Notes: generated from the sequence alone by a model not told the origin. Positions 15,719-24,990 are shown, numbered from the stretch's first letter. The stretch is DNA of 64,000 bases from Tepidibacter hydrothermalis (GCF_029542625.1 NZ_CP120733.1:3906001-3970000), one strand, 5' to 3'. Program-made: numbers and translations.

Positions 15719-18469
15719 GTGAGTAAATCTAAAAACATACTTACAGCATTACTTGTCGTAGTGATAGTTACAGTGGTTGGATTTTTTTCTCAAATAATTA
15801 CTTTTCTATCAGATTACAACTGGTTTAAAGAAGTGGGGTATACATCTACTTTCATAAAACAGATATTTGCAAAATTATATATAGCGGTTCCTATATTTTT
15901 AATACTAGCAGTACTGATATATATATATTTAATAGGAATAAAGAAAAGTTATTATCTACATATGAATGTAATAACTTCTAAAGAAGAGGAAAAGCCTATA
16001 AAGATCATAACTTTATTAGGAACGATTATTATATCTTTACTTTTCAGTTTAAAAATATCATCAAACTTATGGATGGAAATACTTCAATTTAAAAATGCAA
16101 CGTCATTTAACATAAAAGATCCTATATTCAACCATGATGTCTCATTTTATGTATTTAAGCTACCGTTAATAAATCAGATACTAAATATACTGGTAGGATT
16201 ATTAGTATTTTTATTTATAATAACTATTTTATATTATCTAATGTTAGCATCTTTTAAGAAACTAAATAAATTTGATGACAATGTTAGAAATTTAAATGAT
16301 ATGTCCAATATAGGGGATACATTAAAGAATGTTGTAAATCTTGCATTAAATCAAATAGCAGTCATAGGAGTTGTATTCTTTATAATACTAGCTATTAAAA
16401 GTTATTTGGGATCATTTGAACTGCTTTATTCTCCAAGAGGAGTTGCCTATGGAGCGAGTTATACAGATGTTAATATAAATCTATGGGTATATAGGTTGTC
16501 TGCGATAATATCGTTGGTATCAGCTATATTTGTTGTAGTAGCTTATAAGAAGAGAAGATTAAGAACACTACTTATAGGACCTATCCTGTTAATTGTTATA
16601 AGTATAGGTTCAACTATAGTACAAACTGGAGTTCAAAACTTCATAGTATCTCCAAATGAGATAGCAAAAGAAAAGAAATTCTTAGAGTACAATATAGATT
16701 ACACTAAAAACGCATATAATCTAAAAGAAGTAAAAGAAGAAAACTTCTTAGCAGAACAAAATATAACTATAGAAGATATATTAAAAAATGAACAGACATT
16801 AAGTAATATAAGTATAAATGATTATAGACCGACTAAAGAAACCTATAATCAGCTTCAAACATTAAGACCGTATTATAACTTTAATGATGTAGATATTGAT
16901 AGATACATGATTGATGGTAAGTTGAATCAAGTGTTTTTGTCTGCTAGAGAGATAAATCAAGATAGATTAGATGAGCAAGCGCAGACATGGCTTAATAAAC
17001 ATATAAAGTATACACATGGATATGGACTTACTATGTCGCCAGTAAATGAAATAACACCTGGTGGAGAGCCAAAGATGATTATAAAGGATATACCTCCTGT
17101 GTCTTTAGTAGAAGGATTAAATGTTGAAAGACCAGAGATATACTTTGGAGAGCTTACTAATGATTATATAGTTACAAATACTTCAGAAAAGGAATTTGAT
17201 TATCCTAAAGGAGAAACTAATGCTTTTTCTGAATATAAAGGAAAAGCAGGTATAAATCTTACTCTATTTAATAGAATATTATACAGTATAGATCAAGGAA
17301 GTTTGAAATTCTTAGTTGCTTCAAGTATAGATTCTAACAGTAAGATAATACTTAATAGAAATATAGAAAAAAGAGTTAAAAAGATAGCTCCGTTTTTATC
17401 ATTTGATGATGATCCATATTTAGTGGTATCTGAAGGAAAGATGTACTGGATGATAGATGGATATACGTATACATCTAAATATCCATACTCTCAACCATAT
17501 TCAGACAACCGTATAAACTATATAAGAAACTCATTTAAAGTTGTTATAGATGCTTATGATGGAACTACAGATTTTTATATAGCTGATAAAAATGATCCTA
17601 TGATAAATACTTATGCTAAGATATTCCCAGATTTATTTAAATCTATGGATGATATGCCAGAAGGTATTAAGAGTCATATAAGATATCCTCAAACTATATT
17701 TGATATACAAGCTAAGATATATGAAACTTATCATATGAAAGATACTGAGGTGTTTTATAACAAGGAAGATAAGTGGGAAGTAGCTAAGAAATCTAAAAAT
17801 ACTCAAAGTCAAGAAGAAGGTGAATCTTTAGATATAGAATCAAACTATATAACTTTCAAATTGCCTAATGAGGATGAGGCTGAGTTTTTACTTACTATAC
17901 CATATACTCCACAAAGAAAACAAAATATGACTGCATTATTTGTAGCGAGAAATGATGAGGATAAGTACGGTCAGCTTATAGTGTATAAATTCCCTAAGGA
18001 CAAAAATATATTAGGTCCAGAGCAAATAGAGGCAAAAATTGATAAAGATCCTGAAATATCTAAGGATTTAACTCAATGGAATACAGGTGGTTCTACTGTT
18101 ATAAGAGGAACACTTCTAACTATACCTATTGAAAATTCTATACTATATGTTGAACCTTTATATATTAAATCTGATTCACAAAACAGTATACCAGCAGTAG
18201 AAAAGATATTTGTAGCTTATAAAGACAAGGTTGTTATGAAGGATACTCTAGAACAGGCATTAAATACCATGTTCAAATCAGATAACCAAAATGTTATAAT
18301 AGACGAAACACCAGATGAATCTAACGTTGACTTAGATAAAAATCAGTTGATCAAAAAGGCTAATGATTTATACAACAAAGCTGGAAGTAGTTTAAAAGAT
18401 GGAGATTTTGAGGCTTATGGAAGATATCTAAAGGAACTTGGAGATGTATTAAATAAGCTAGCAAAGTAA
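15719..18469 (+). CDS. UPF0182 family large membrane protein
   Basis: A 916-aa protein of the UPF0182 family, function unknown. Seven hydrophobic segments lie in the first 320 residues, followed by a large soluble domain presumably outside the membrane. The conserved family segments around residues 430-450 (KHIKYTHGYGLTMSPVNE) and 490-530 are present. The C-terminus (about 870-916) is a helical segment with an SLKDGDFEAYGRYLKELG motif. The start is GTG, with AAGGGGGA at a good distance. An mscS gene follows 22 bp later, so the two are co-transcribed; both are envelope proteins. 292 bp of AT-rich DNA without a recognisable gene precede it. Confidence 0.88.
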   Translation: MSKSKNILTALLVVVIVTVVGFFSQIITFLSDYNWFKEVGYTSTFIKQIFAKLYIAVPIFLILAVLIYIYLIGIKKSYYLHMNVITSKEEEKPIKIITLLGTIIISLLFSLKISSNLWMEILQFKNATSFNIKDPIFNHDVSFYVFKLPLINQILNILVGLLVFLFIITILYYLMLASFKKLNKFDDNVRNLNDMSNIGDTLKNVVNLALNQIAVIGVVFFIILAIKSYLGSFELLYSPRGVAYGASYTDVNINLWVYRLSAIISLVSAIFVVVAYKKRRLRTLLIGPILLIVISIGSTIVQTGVQNFIVSPNEIAKEKKFLEYNIDYTKNAYNLKEVKEENFLAEQNITIEDILKNEQTLSNISINDYRPTKETYNQLQTLRPYYNFNDVDIDRYMIDGKLNQVFLSAREINQDRLDEQAQTWLNKHIKYTHGYGLTMSPVNEITPGGEPKMIIKDIPPVSLVEGLNVERPEIYFGELTNDYIVTNTSEKEFDYPKGETNAFSEYKGKAGINLTLFNRILYSIDQGSLKFLVASSIDSNSKIILNRNIEKRVKKIAPFLSFDDDPYLVVSEGKMYWMIDGYTYTSKYPYSQPYSDNRINYIRNSFKVVIDAYDGTTDFYIADKNDPMINTYAKIFPDLFKSMDDMPEGIKSHIRYPQTIFDIQAKIYETYHMKDTEVFYNKEDKWEVAKKSKNTQSQEEGESLDIESNYITFKLPNEDEAEFLLTIPYTPQRKQNMTALFVARNDEDKYGQLIVYKFPKDKNILGPEQIEAKIDKDPEISKDLTQWNTGGSTVIRGTLLTIPIENSILYVEPLYIKSDSQNSIPAVEKIFVAYKDKVVMKDTLEQALNTMFKSDNQNVIIDETPDESNVDLDKNQLIKKANDLYNKAGSSLKDGDFEAYGRYLKELGDVLNKLAK

Positions 18470-18491
18470 TATAAATTTAAGGAGATTAAAT

Positions 18492-19319
18492 ATGGATAAG
18501 ACATTTAAGATGTTACAAGACGCTCAAGTAGATATAGCTAAATATGGTATGAACATTTTAGGATCAATACTTATAGTAGTAATTGGGATGTTCTTTTCAA
18601 AAAAAGTAAAGAGCATAACTACCAGGTTTTTAAAGAAATCTAATGTAGATAAATCATTGATATCATTTGTATCACAGCTTGTGTATGTACTGTGTGTAGT
18701 ATTTGTTAGTGTATCAGCACTTAATAATCTAGGAATGTCTACAACTTCGTTTGTAGCTGTTCTAGGAGCATCGGGATTTGCTGTTGGCCTTGCATTTCAG
18801 GGCACTCTATCAAATTTTGCATCTGGAATATTGATACTTATATTTAAGCCGTTTAGAACAGGTGATTATATACAAGGAGCATCTACAGAGGGAAGTGTTG
18901 AGGAAATACAAATATTCAATACAATACTAAAAACTCCTGATAATAAAACAATAATAGTTCCAAATTCTAAATTAACATCAGATAATATCACAAACTTTAC
19001 ACTACAAGATAGAAGAAGAATAGATTTTATATTTGGAATATCTTATGATAGTGATATAAGAACTGCAAAAAATATTATTAAAAAAGTATTTGATGAAGAT
19101 GAGAAAATTTTAAAAGATCCACAACCTATAATTGGAGTTCAAGAACTTGCAGATAGCTCTATAAATATAGCAGCAAGACCTTGGGTTAAAACGTCTGATT
19201 ATTGGGATGAGTATTATGCTTTAATGGAAAAAATAAAGTACGAGTTCGATAAACATGGAATTGAAATACCATATCCTCAGAGTGTTGTGTACCATAAGCA
19301 GCTTAAAGCGGAAAAATAA
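18492..19319 (+). CDS. mscS: Small-conductance mechanosensitive channel, MscS family
   Basis: A 275-aa membrane protein. Three transmembrane helices lie at about 19-34, 55-77 and 84-115; the third carries the Gly/Ala-rich pore helix (GASGFAVGLAFQGTLSNFASG) characteristic of MscS. The conserved beta domain follows (FRTGDYI ... VPNSKLTSDNITNF) and then a C-terminal alpha/beta domain. It opens on membrane tension to release solutes during hypo-osmotic shock. RBS AAGGAG is good. It is co-transcribed with the UPF0182 gene and ends before the hairpin at 19346. Confidence 0.93.
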   Translation: MDKTFKMLQDAQVDIAKYGMNILGSILIVVIGMFFSKKVKSITTRFLKKSNVDKSLISFVSQLVYVLCVVFVSVSALNNLGMSTTSFVAVLGASGFAVGLAFQGTLSNFASGILILIFKPFRTGDYIQGASTEGSVEEIQIFNTILKTPDNKTIIVPNSKLTSDNITNFTLQDRRRIDFIFGISYDSDIRTAKNIIKKVFDEDEKILKDPQPIIGVQELADSSINIAARPWVKTSDYWDEYYALMEKIKYEFDKHGIEIPYPQSVVYHKQLKAEK

Positions 19320-19345
19320 ACCATAAAATAGAATAAAAAATATAG

Positions 19346-19400
19346 AAAATGCCTACACTTAATTTGTATAGAAGTTTAAATTAAGAGGAGGCATTTTTTT
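19346..19400 (+). terminator. Terminator-like hairpin that buries the rubrerythrin ribosome binding site
   Basis: The left arm 19348-19365 pairs with 19378-19395 over 18 bp with two mismatches, and a run of seven T fills the gap to the ATG at 19401. The right arm contains AGAGGAGG, the only ribosome binding site for rubrerythrin. It may end mscS transcription, attenuate rubrerythrin, or control its translation. Confidence 0.65.
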
Positions 19401-19994
19401 ATGAAATTAAAAGGAACTAAAACGTTAGAAAACTTGATGAAGGCTTTTGTAGGAGAATCTCAAGCTAGAAATAGATATACATTTTATTCTGAGATAGCTA
19501 TGGAAGAGGGATATGATCAGATATCAGAATTGTTTTTAGAGACTGCAGATAATGAAAAAATACATGCGGAAATATTCTTTGATCATATAAAAGAGGGGTT
19601 AGAGGGAGAAGAATTTCCTGTGCCTGTAGATGTTGCTGCTACATATCCTATTGGACAAGATACTACTTTGGAAAATCTTAAATATGCTGCCATGGGAGAA
19701 AATGAAGAATGGGATAAACTATATCCTCATTTTGCTCAAACAGCAAAAGAAGAAGGGTTTAGTGCTATTGCAGCTTCATTTAATATGATAGCTAAAGTTG
19801 AGAAAAAGCATGAGGAAAGATATTTAAAACTTGCTGAGAATGTTAGAGATAATGAAGTTTTTAAAAAGAAAGAAAAGGTACTTTGGAAGTGTAGAGTATG
19901 CGGATATGTACATCAAGGAGACGCGGCTCCTAATGTATGTCCTGTTTGTAAGGTAGGTCAAGGATACTTCGAAATACATTGTGAGAATTACTAA
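19401..19994 (+). CDS. rbr: Rubrerythrin
   Basis: A non-haem di-iron peroxidase that reduces hydrogen peroxide in anaerobes. The N-terminal ferritin-like domain (about 1-145) has the ligands in GESQARNRY, DNEKIHAE, GENEEWD and KVEKKHEERY. The C-terminal rubredoxin domain (about 158-197) carries two pairs of cysteines, CRVCGY and CPVC, for one Fe. At 197 aa it is full length. Its ribosome binding site lies within the terminator-like hairpin directly upstream, which suggests that expression is controlled by RNA structure. It appears to be monocistronic. Confidence 0.96.
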   Translation: MKLKGTKTLENLMKAFVGESQARNRYTFYSEIAMEEGYDQISELFLETADNEKIHAEIFFDHIKEGLEGEEFPVPVDVAATYPIGQDTTLENLKYAAMGENEEWDKLYPHFAQTAKEEGFSAIAASFNMIAKVEKKHEERYLKLAENVRDNEVFKKKEKVLWKCRVCGYVHQGDAAPNVCPVCKVGQGYFEIHCENY

Positions 19995-20362
19995 ATTTTT
20001 AGATATATAACTTAAGCGAAAAATCACACGCATTGAAATAACGCTACTTAATTAACCTTTTAATAAAACTAAAGATTATAACTTATTAAATAACCTAAAA
20101 CTTCTTAAACTCCCTTAGGGTCAGACAAAGAAGTTTATTAACGGATATTTAAACGTCATAATCTAAGTTTTATAGTAAAAGGTTAACCAAAATTAGCTAA
20201 CATTTCAATACGTGTGATTTTTTTATGTATATATTTATTGTTTGGATAGATTAAAGAAAAAATCTAAAGAAATTAAATTTAAGTAACATTTAAGATTAGC
20301 TTAATGCTTGATTAAGAAACACACAATATAATTAAAACAAATCAGATAAGGGGGCATATGAA
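19995..20362. other. Intergenic region holding structured repeat copy 1
   Basis: No protein gene is visible. Bases 20019-20225 form a large nested inverted repeat, copy 1 of the structured element family. The rest is AT-rich DNA leading to the protease gene. Confidence 0.8.
20019..20225. repeat. Structured intergenic element, family 1, copy 1
   Basis: A 207-bp nested palindrome. Outer arms of 20 bp (AAAATCACACG ... and its complement, one mismatch) end in a T run. A second helix pairs TTAACCTTTT with AAAAGGTTAA, a third pairs GATTAT with ATAATC, and an apical stem ACTTCTT/AAGAAGT encloses the loop core CCCTTAGGG. Related copies lie at 46790-47006, 56733-56936 and 56975-57112 with compensating base changes in the helices. 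No ORF lies inside. It may be a structured RNA, a MITE-like element or a large terminator. Confidence 0.75.
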
Positions 20363-21169
20363 ATGGAAGAAGAAATAAGTTTACAGATGAAAGATTTAGT
20401 TCATCCTAAAGAAAAAATATTATATAGATTATGTGTATTAATAACTATAGTAGGCGTTATAGGGAGTATTATGGCTATTATACTAGGTCTTGTAGATAAA
20501 GAAGAAATGCAGACTATAATGGGTGGATTTGCAATTATATTTGTAGTTATATATCAATTGGGAAAAATGTATGCAAAAACTCAAGTAAACTCTATAAAGC
20601 TGTCTAAAAGACAATTTCCAGAGGTTTATGAAATTATTGAAGATTTTGCTCAAAAGCTTGAAATGAAGAAGATTCCTGAAGTATATGTAGTTCAACAAGG
20701 CGGAGTTTTAAATGCTTTTGCAGCTACTTTTTTCAGTAGGGATTATATTCAAATAAACATAGATATATTTGAAATTGCTTATAGAGAACACAAGGATTTA
20801 GATGCTCTATCTTTTGTTATAGGGCATGAGATGGGTCATATAAAAATGGGACATACGAAGCTTAAATATATACTATTAACTTTTGCTAGTAATTTGATTC
20901 CCATAGTAGGAGCTACTTTATCACGAGCAAGAGAATATACATGTGACAGACATGCTAGTTATCTTTGTCCTCAAGGAAGAAAATCATTAGTATTACTTGC
21001 GGCTGGAAAGCATATGTACAAGAATGTAGATGTTGAGGAAGTGGTTAAACAGGGTCAATATCAAAAGGGAATATTTCAATGGTTTGCAAATGCAACAGCA
21101 TCTCATCCAGTTCTTGCAAAAAGGATGAAAGCACTTATGGATTTAGATACTCCAGGTAGATTATTCTAA
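20363..21169 (+). CDS. M48-family membrane-associated zinc metalloprotease
   Basis: A 268-aa peptidase of the M48 (HtpX/Ste24-like) group. Two hydrophobic segments lie near residues 24-44 and 52-68; the catalytic motif HEMGH follows at about 154-158, and the third zinc ligand is likely the Glu in SRAREYTCDRHA (about 194). It probably degrades or matures membrane or exported proteins at the cytoplasmic membrane. ATG 20363 is 8 bp behind AAGGGGG. The upstream ATG at 20358 is in another frame. Flanked by the structured repeat and the serS T-box, it is most likely transcribed alone. Confidence 0.85.
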   Translation: MEEEISLQMKDLVHPKEKILYRLCVLITIVGVIGSIMAIILGLVDKEEMQTIMGGFAIIFVVIYQLGKMYAKTQVNSIKLSKRQFPEVYEIIEDFAQKLEMKKIPEVYVVQQGGVLNAFAATFFSRDYIQINIDIFEIAYREHKDLDALSFVIGHEMGHIKMGHTKLKYILLTFASNLIPIVGATLSRAREYTCDRHASYLCPQGRKSLVLLAAGKHMYKNVDVEEVVKQGQYQKGIFQWFANATASHPVLAKRMKALMDLDTPGRLF

Positions 21170-21254
21170 AAAAGATTGAAAAAAATTTGAAATTATACTT
21201 GAAATAATTTAATAAAGTGAGTATAATAAACAACAAATAGTTTATAATAATTTT

Positions 21255-21487
21255 AAAAGCTGTGAAAGAAACTAGTAAAAAGATAATTGTCATCAGAGAG
21301 TGAGTGGTTGGTGAAAACTCATGTCGGTTACTTTTGAATCCATTCTGGAGCTGTCAAGCTGAAATAAAATAGGCTTGAACCGGTGGTCGTCGTTAAAGAC
21401 ATTGAGAGGGTTATTTATTAACCAATCAGGGTGGCAACGCGGAAGATATAAGCTTTCGTCCCTTTATAGGGACGGGGGCTTTTTTTA
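21255..21487 (+). promoter_or_regulatory. T-box riboswitch controlling serS
   Basis: A tRNA-sensing transcription attenuator. The hallmark T-box sequence AGGGTGGCAACGCGG lies at 21428-21442. It is followed by a terminator (AGCTTTCGTCCC/GGGACGGGGGCT, T run to 21486) that competes with the antiterminator. The stem I region spans about 21265-21360. The probable specifier is the serine codon TCC at 21339-21341 in GAATCCA, assigned by eye. Uncharged tRNA-Ser, for example the tRNA-Ser(GGA) encoded 2 kb downstream, would favour serS transcription. Confidence 0.93.
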
Positions 21488-21523
21488 TACAAAAAAAAGA
21501 ACAAAATACGAGGAGGAATAATA

Positions 21524-22798
21524 ATGTTAGATATAAAAAGAATAAGAAATGATTTAGACGGAATAAAAAAAGCTATGGGAAGACGTGGAGAAAAAGATTT
21601 TGATTTAGACTTAGTATTAGAGTTAGATGATCAAAGAAAAGAACTTTTACAAGAAGTTGAAAAAATGAAGAACGAGCAAAATGTAGCATCAAAAGAAATT
21701 CCTAACCTTAAAAAAGAAGGAAAAGATACTACTGAGATAATGGCTAAATTAAAAGGACTTTCTGATGAAATAAAAGTTCTAGATGAAAAAGTTAAAGACG
21801 TAGAAGAGAAGATAGAATATAACTTAATGAGAATACCTAATGTACCTAACCCAAATGTTCCACAAGGAACAACAGATGATGACAATGTAGAAGTCAGAAA
21901 ATGGGGAGAACCAACGAAATTTGATTTTGAATCAAAGGCTCACTGGGATATAGGAACAGATCTTGAAATATTAGATTTCGAAACTGCAGCGAAAATAACA
22001 GGATCAAGATTCACATTATACAAAAACTTAGGAGCTAGACTTGAAAGATCTTTAATAAACTTTTTCTTAGATACTCATACAGATGCTGGATATAGTGAAG
22101 TACTACCTCCTTTCATGGCTAACAGAGATAGTTTTGTTGGAACAGGACAACTTCCAAAGTTTGAAGAAGATATGTTTAAGTTAGAGGGAAAAGAATATTT
22201 CTTAGTTCCTACAGCAGAAGTACCTGTTACAAATATTCATAGAAATCAAATAATAGAGGGAGAAACTCTTCCTATAAGATACTGTGCTTATACACCATGC
22301 TTTAGATCAGAAGCAGGATCTGCTGGAAGAGATACAAGAGGTCTTGTAAGACAACATCAATTTAATAAAGTTGAGTTAGTTCACTTTGTAAAGCCTGAAG
22401 ATTCTTATGAAACACTTGAGACACTTACAAATAATGCAGAAAAGGTTCTTCAATTATTAGGACTTCCTTATAGAGTAGTTAAGATATGTACAGGAGATTT
22501 AGGATTTACAGCTGCATTTAAATATGATATAGAAGTTTGGATGCCAAGTTATAATAGATATGTAGAAATATCTTCTTGTTCAAACTTTGAAGATTTCCAA
22601 GCTAGAAGAGCTGGAATAAGATTCAAGAGAGACAAGAAAGCTAAAGCAGAATATGTTCATACACTTAATGGATCAGGTGTTGCAATAGGAAGAGCTCTTG
22701 CTGCAGTACTTGAAAACTATCAACAAGCTGATGGTTCAGTAGTAGTACCAGAAGTTTTAAGAGGATATATGGGTGGAGTAGAAAAAATAACTAAGTAA
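21524..22798 (+). CDS. serS: Seryl-tRNA synthetase
   Basis: A class II aminoacyl-tRNA synthetase that charges tRNA-Ser in the cytosol. The 424-aa protein has the N-terminal coiled-coil arm that binds the tRNA-Ser long variable arm (about 27-105). The class II core shows motif 2 in [21 protein letters not shown] (about 262-282) and motif 3 in [18 protein letters not shown] near the C-terminus. RBS GAGGAGG precedes the ATG. It is regulated by the T-box leader upstream and closed by a stem at 22812-22840. Confidence 0.98.
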   Translation: MLDIKRIRNDLDGIKKAMGRRGEKDFDLDLVLELDDQRKELLQEVEKMKNEQNVASKEIPNLKKEGKDTTEIMAKLKGLSDEIKVLDEKVKDVEEKIEYNLMRIPNVPNPNVPQGTTDDDNVEVRKWGEPTKFDFESKAHWDIGTDLEILDFETAAKITGSRFTLYKNLGARLERSLINFFLDTHTDAGYSEVLPPFMANRDSFVGTGQLPKFEEDMFKLEGKEYFLVPTAEVPVTNIHRNQIIEGETLPIRYCAYTPCFRSEAGSAGRDTRGLVRQHQFNKVELVHFVKPEDSYETLETLTNNAEKVLQLLGLPYRVVKICTGDLGFTAAFKYDIEVWMPSYNRYVEISSCSNFEDFQARRAGIRFKRDKKAKAEYVHTLNGSGVAIGRALAAVLENYQQADGSVVVPEVLRGYMGGVEKITK

Positions 22799-22811
22799 TA
22801 CAATATAAATA

Positions 22812-22840
22812 ATATAGGGTTTGAAAATCAAACCCTATAT
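22812..22840 (+). terminator. Hairpin after serS
   Basis: Perfect 12-bp stem ATATAGGGTTTG/CAAACCCTATAT with a 5-nt loop. It lacks a good T run, so termination may be partial. Confidence 0.6.
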
Positions 22841-22999
22841 TATGAATAAAATGTTTAAAAATAACATAATATACATTTATAACATAACAATAAAAGTTGA
22901 AAAAATATGATAGATATGATATTATAGAACTTGTCAACTTCAATAATAAAAAATATTAAATCCAAATCCTATAGGTATAATATAAGCTTAGGAGGAAAT

Positions 23000-23452
23000 A
23001 TGGAAGATTCTTTTTACATGAAAGAAGCTTTGAAAGAAGCTCATAAAGCTTATTTAAAAGAAGAAATTCCCATAGGAGCTATTATAGTTAAAGATAACAA
23101 AATAATAGCAAGAGCACATAACTTAAGAGAAACAATTAAGGACCCAACAGCTCATGCAGAGATACTCGCTATAAGAGAGGCTGCAAAAGTTTTAGGAGGG
23201 TGGAGGCTTATAGGATGTAAATTATACGTGACTATGGAGCCGTGTATTATGTGTTTGGGAGCTATAAGTGAATCGAGAATAAAAACATTAGTAATTGGAA
23301 CTAAAAATACTAAGACTTCAGATTCTGAATATAAGCTCAAATTAAAGCAAGATTTCTTACAAGATAAAGATATAGATATATCATTTGGAGTATTAGAAGA
23401 AGCAACATCTTCTATTGTAAAGAATTTTTTTAGGAAACTAAGAAAGCGCTAA
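23000..23452 (+). CDS. tadA: tRNA-specific adenosine deaminase TadA
   Basis: A zinc deaminase that converts A34 to inosine in tRNA-Arg(ACG). The 150-aa protein has H52-A-E54 and PCIMC (C82, C85), the zinc ligands and proton shuttle of the cytidine-deaminase fold. ATG 23000 behind AGGAGG (22990-22995) is preferred to a TTG 69 bp upstream in the same frame. Its substrate, tRNA-Arg(ACG), is encoded in this window at 46484. The stop codon ends exactly one base before tRNA-Ser(GGA), so mRNA and tRNA are probably processed from one transcript. Confidence 0.95.
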   Translation: MEDSFYMKEALKEAHKAYLKEEIPIGAIIVKDNKIIARAHNLRETIKDPTAHAEILAIREAAKVLGGWRLIGCKLYVTMEPCIMCLGAISESRIKTLVIGTKNTKTSDSEYKLKLKQDFLQDKDIDISFGVLEEATSSIVKNFFRKLRKR

Positions 23453-23543
23453 GGAGAGATGTCCGAGTTGGCTTAAGGAGCACGCCTGGAAAGCGTGTAT
23501 ACGGGAAACTGTATCGCGGGTTCGAATCCCGCTTTCTCCGCCA
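23453..23543 (+). tRNA. tRNA-Ser(GGA)
   Basis: Cloverleaf with acceptor GGAGAGA/TTTCTCC, long variable arm, anticodon GGA and encoded CCA. It starts immediately after the tadA stop. Confidence 0.96.
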
Positions 23544-23568
23544 GAAAAATTAAAAATGATTTTAAAGT

Positions 23569-23840
23569 TTGCTGTGCTAGACGGGGAGGTAGCGGCGCCT
23601 TGTAACCTGCAATCCGCTATAGCAGGGTTGAACTCCATATGGAGGGCTAATACTTGTAGAGCTGCCCTAGATAAGTGGTGATGATATTTGGGTCCTACGC
23701 AATGAAAGCTCATGAATCCCGCCAGGTCCGGAAGGAAGCAACGGTAAGTGATCACTTTCATGTGCCGTAGGGTAGCCTAAATTGAGCTAACTGTTTAGGT
23801 AACGTTTATGAGGTTAGCACAATATATGGTGCACAGCATT
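23569..23840 (+). ncRNA. ffs: Signal recognition particle RNA (large, Alu-containing type)
   Basis: Long Firmicutes-type SRP RNA of about 270 nt. The conserved domain IV appears as AGGTCCGGAAGGAAGCAACGG around 23725-23745. The 5' and 3' ends pair (TGCTGTGC with GTGCACAGCA). It lies between tRNA-Ser and dnaX as in Bacillus, and a terminator follows. Confidence 0.95.
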
Positions 23841-23853
23841 TAATATAAAAAAT

Positions 23854-23884
23854 AAAGTCTCTATTTTATAATAGAGACTTTTTT
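23854..23884 (+). terminator. Terminator of the SRP RNA
   Basis: Twelve-bp stem AAAGTCTCTATT/AATAGAGACTTT with TTAT loop and T run. Confidence 0.9.
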
Positions 23885-24095
23885 AATGCAAAAAAAATTA
23901 TATGAATTGTATATATAAAATGAAAGTTAATTGAGATGCAATCTTAGAACTCTTGGATTTAGGATGAAAGAAATTAAATTTATATTAAACTTTATATCTG
24001 TTACTCTTCGCATAAACTGTAACTTTTTTGTTACCAATTAAATCAATTATTGTAATAAAATAAAATAAGAATTGATATAGAGAGGGGTAATTTAT

Positions 24096-24947
24096 ATGAA
24101 CAAGAGATCAACAATAAAAAAGGTAAGTGCTTTTTTAATAACAGGAGCTTTGGCTTTAGGTACAATTGGATATACTAATGTAAATGCAGAAAATAATACT
24201 TTTAAAGTAGGAGAAAAATTCACAGTTGCAGATATGAAAATGGGAAATGATGCATATGTTATTGACTATAAATTAGAAGATGTAACTGGGGATAAAGTTA
24301 AGGATAACATTGTATTAGTAGGAAATAAAGAAGATAAAGAAGCTATGTTTGTAGATAATTTAAATATTATAGTACAAGATGGAAAAACTAAAAAATATAC
24401 AAAGGCTACATATGAATATTTTGGTGGATATGATTGTGAAGATATGATGTTTATAGGAGACTTTAATGGGGATAAAGTAAATGATGTAATGGTAAGTGCA
24501 CCTACAGGAGGAAGTGGTGGAATAGTAGAACATATGATAGCTACTTTTAAAGATCATAAACCATCTGTTATATTTACAGATAAAGATAACGAAGGACTTA
24601 AAATAGATGGAAAATATGTAGATGGATATAAAGCTGAGGTTGAATTCAAAGATTTAAACAAGAAAATAGAATTGGATTTAAGTGCTAACAAGAAATATTA
24701 TGAAGATAGTAATATATATGATAAAAAGGGTAAATTATTAGATGAAGTAAAACCTTGGATAAACGCATTTTCAAAAGTGGAACCTATTGATTATGATTGT
24801 GATGGATCATATGAACTTCATACATACCAAAGAATAGCGGGAACTTGTAATGCAGATACGATTTCTTATCTTGAATCAGTATTAAAATTTGAAAATAATA
24901 AATGGAATACAAAAGAACTTAATTATTCAACTTACTTAGTTAAGTAA
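24096..24947 (+). CDS. Secreted protein with Asp-rich calcium-loop-like motifs, function unknown
   Basis: A 283-aa exported protein. Residues 1-31 form a signal peptide (KKR charge, hydrophobic core FLITGALALGTIGY, cleavage likely after NVNA). Three Asp-rich segments resemble the calcium loops of FG-GAP/VCBS or dockerin repeats: DVTGDKVKDN (about 62), GDFNGDKVNDV (about 128) and DYDCDGSYEL (about 233). I do not recognise a specific family. RBS GAGAGGGG precedes the ATG. It is monocistronic between terminators and interrupts the usual ffs-dnaX adjacency. Confidence 0.7.
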   Translation: MNKRSTIKKVSAFLITGALALGTIGYTNVNAENNTFKVGEKFTVADMKMGNDAYVIDYKLEDVTGDKVKDNIVLVGNKEDKEAMFVDNLNIIVQDGKTKKYTKATYEYFGGYDCEDMMFIGDFNGDKVNDVMVSAPTGGSGGIVEHMIATFKDHKPSVIFTDKDNEGLKIDGKYVDGYKAEVEFKDLNKKIELDLSANKKYYEDSNIYDKKGKLLDEVKPWINAFSKVEPIDYDCDGSYELHTYQRIAGTCNADTISYLESVLKFENNKWNTKELNYSTYLVK

Positions 24948-24955
24948 TTACATTT

Positions 24956-24990
24956 AAACTCTTTGCTAGATAGCAAGGGGTTTTGTTTTT
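24956..24990 (+). terminator. Terminator after the secreted protein gene
   Basis: AAACTCTTTGCTA pairs with TAGCAAGGGGTTT (G-U pairs included) and a T-rich tail follows. Confidence 0.75.

Noticed and set aside
23438-23761. 107-codon minus-strand frame across tRNA-Ser and SRP RNA
   Set aside because: It is antisense to two well-supported RNA genes.
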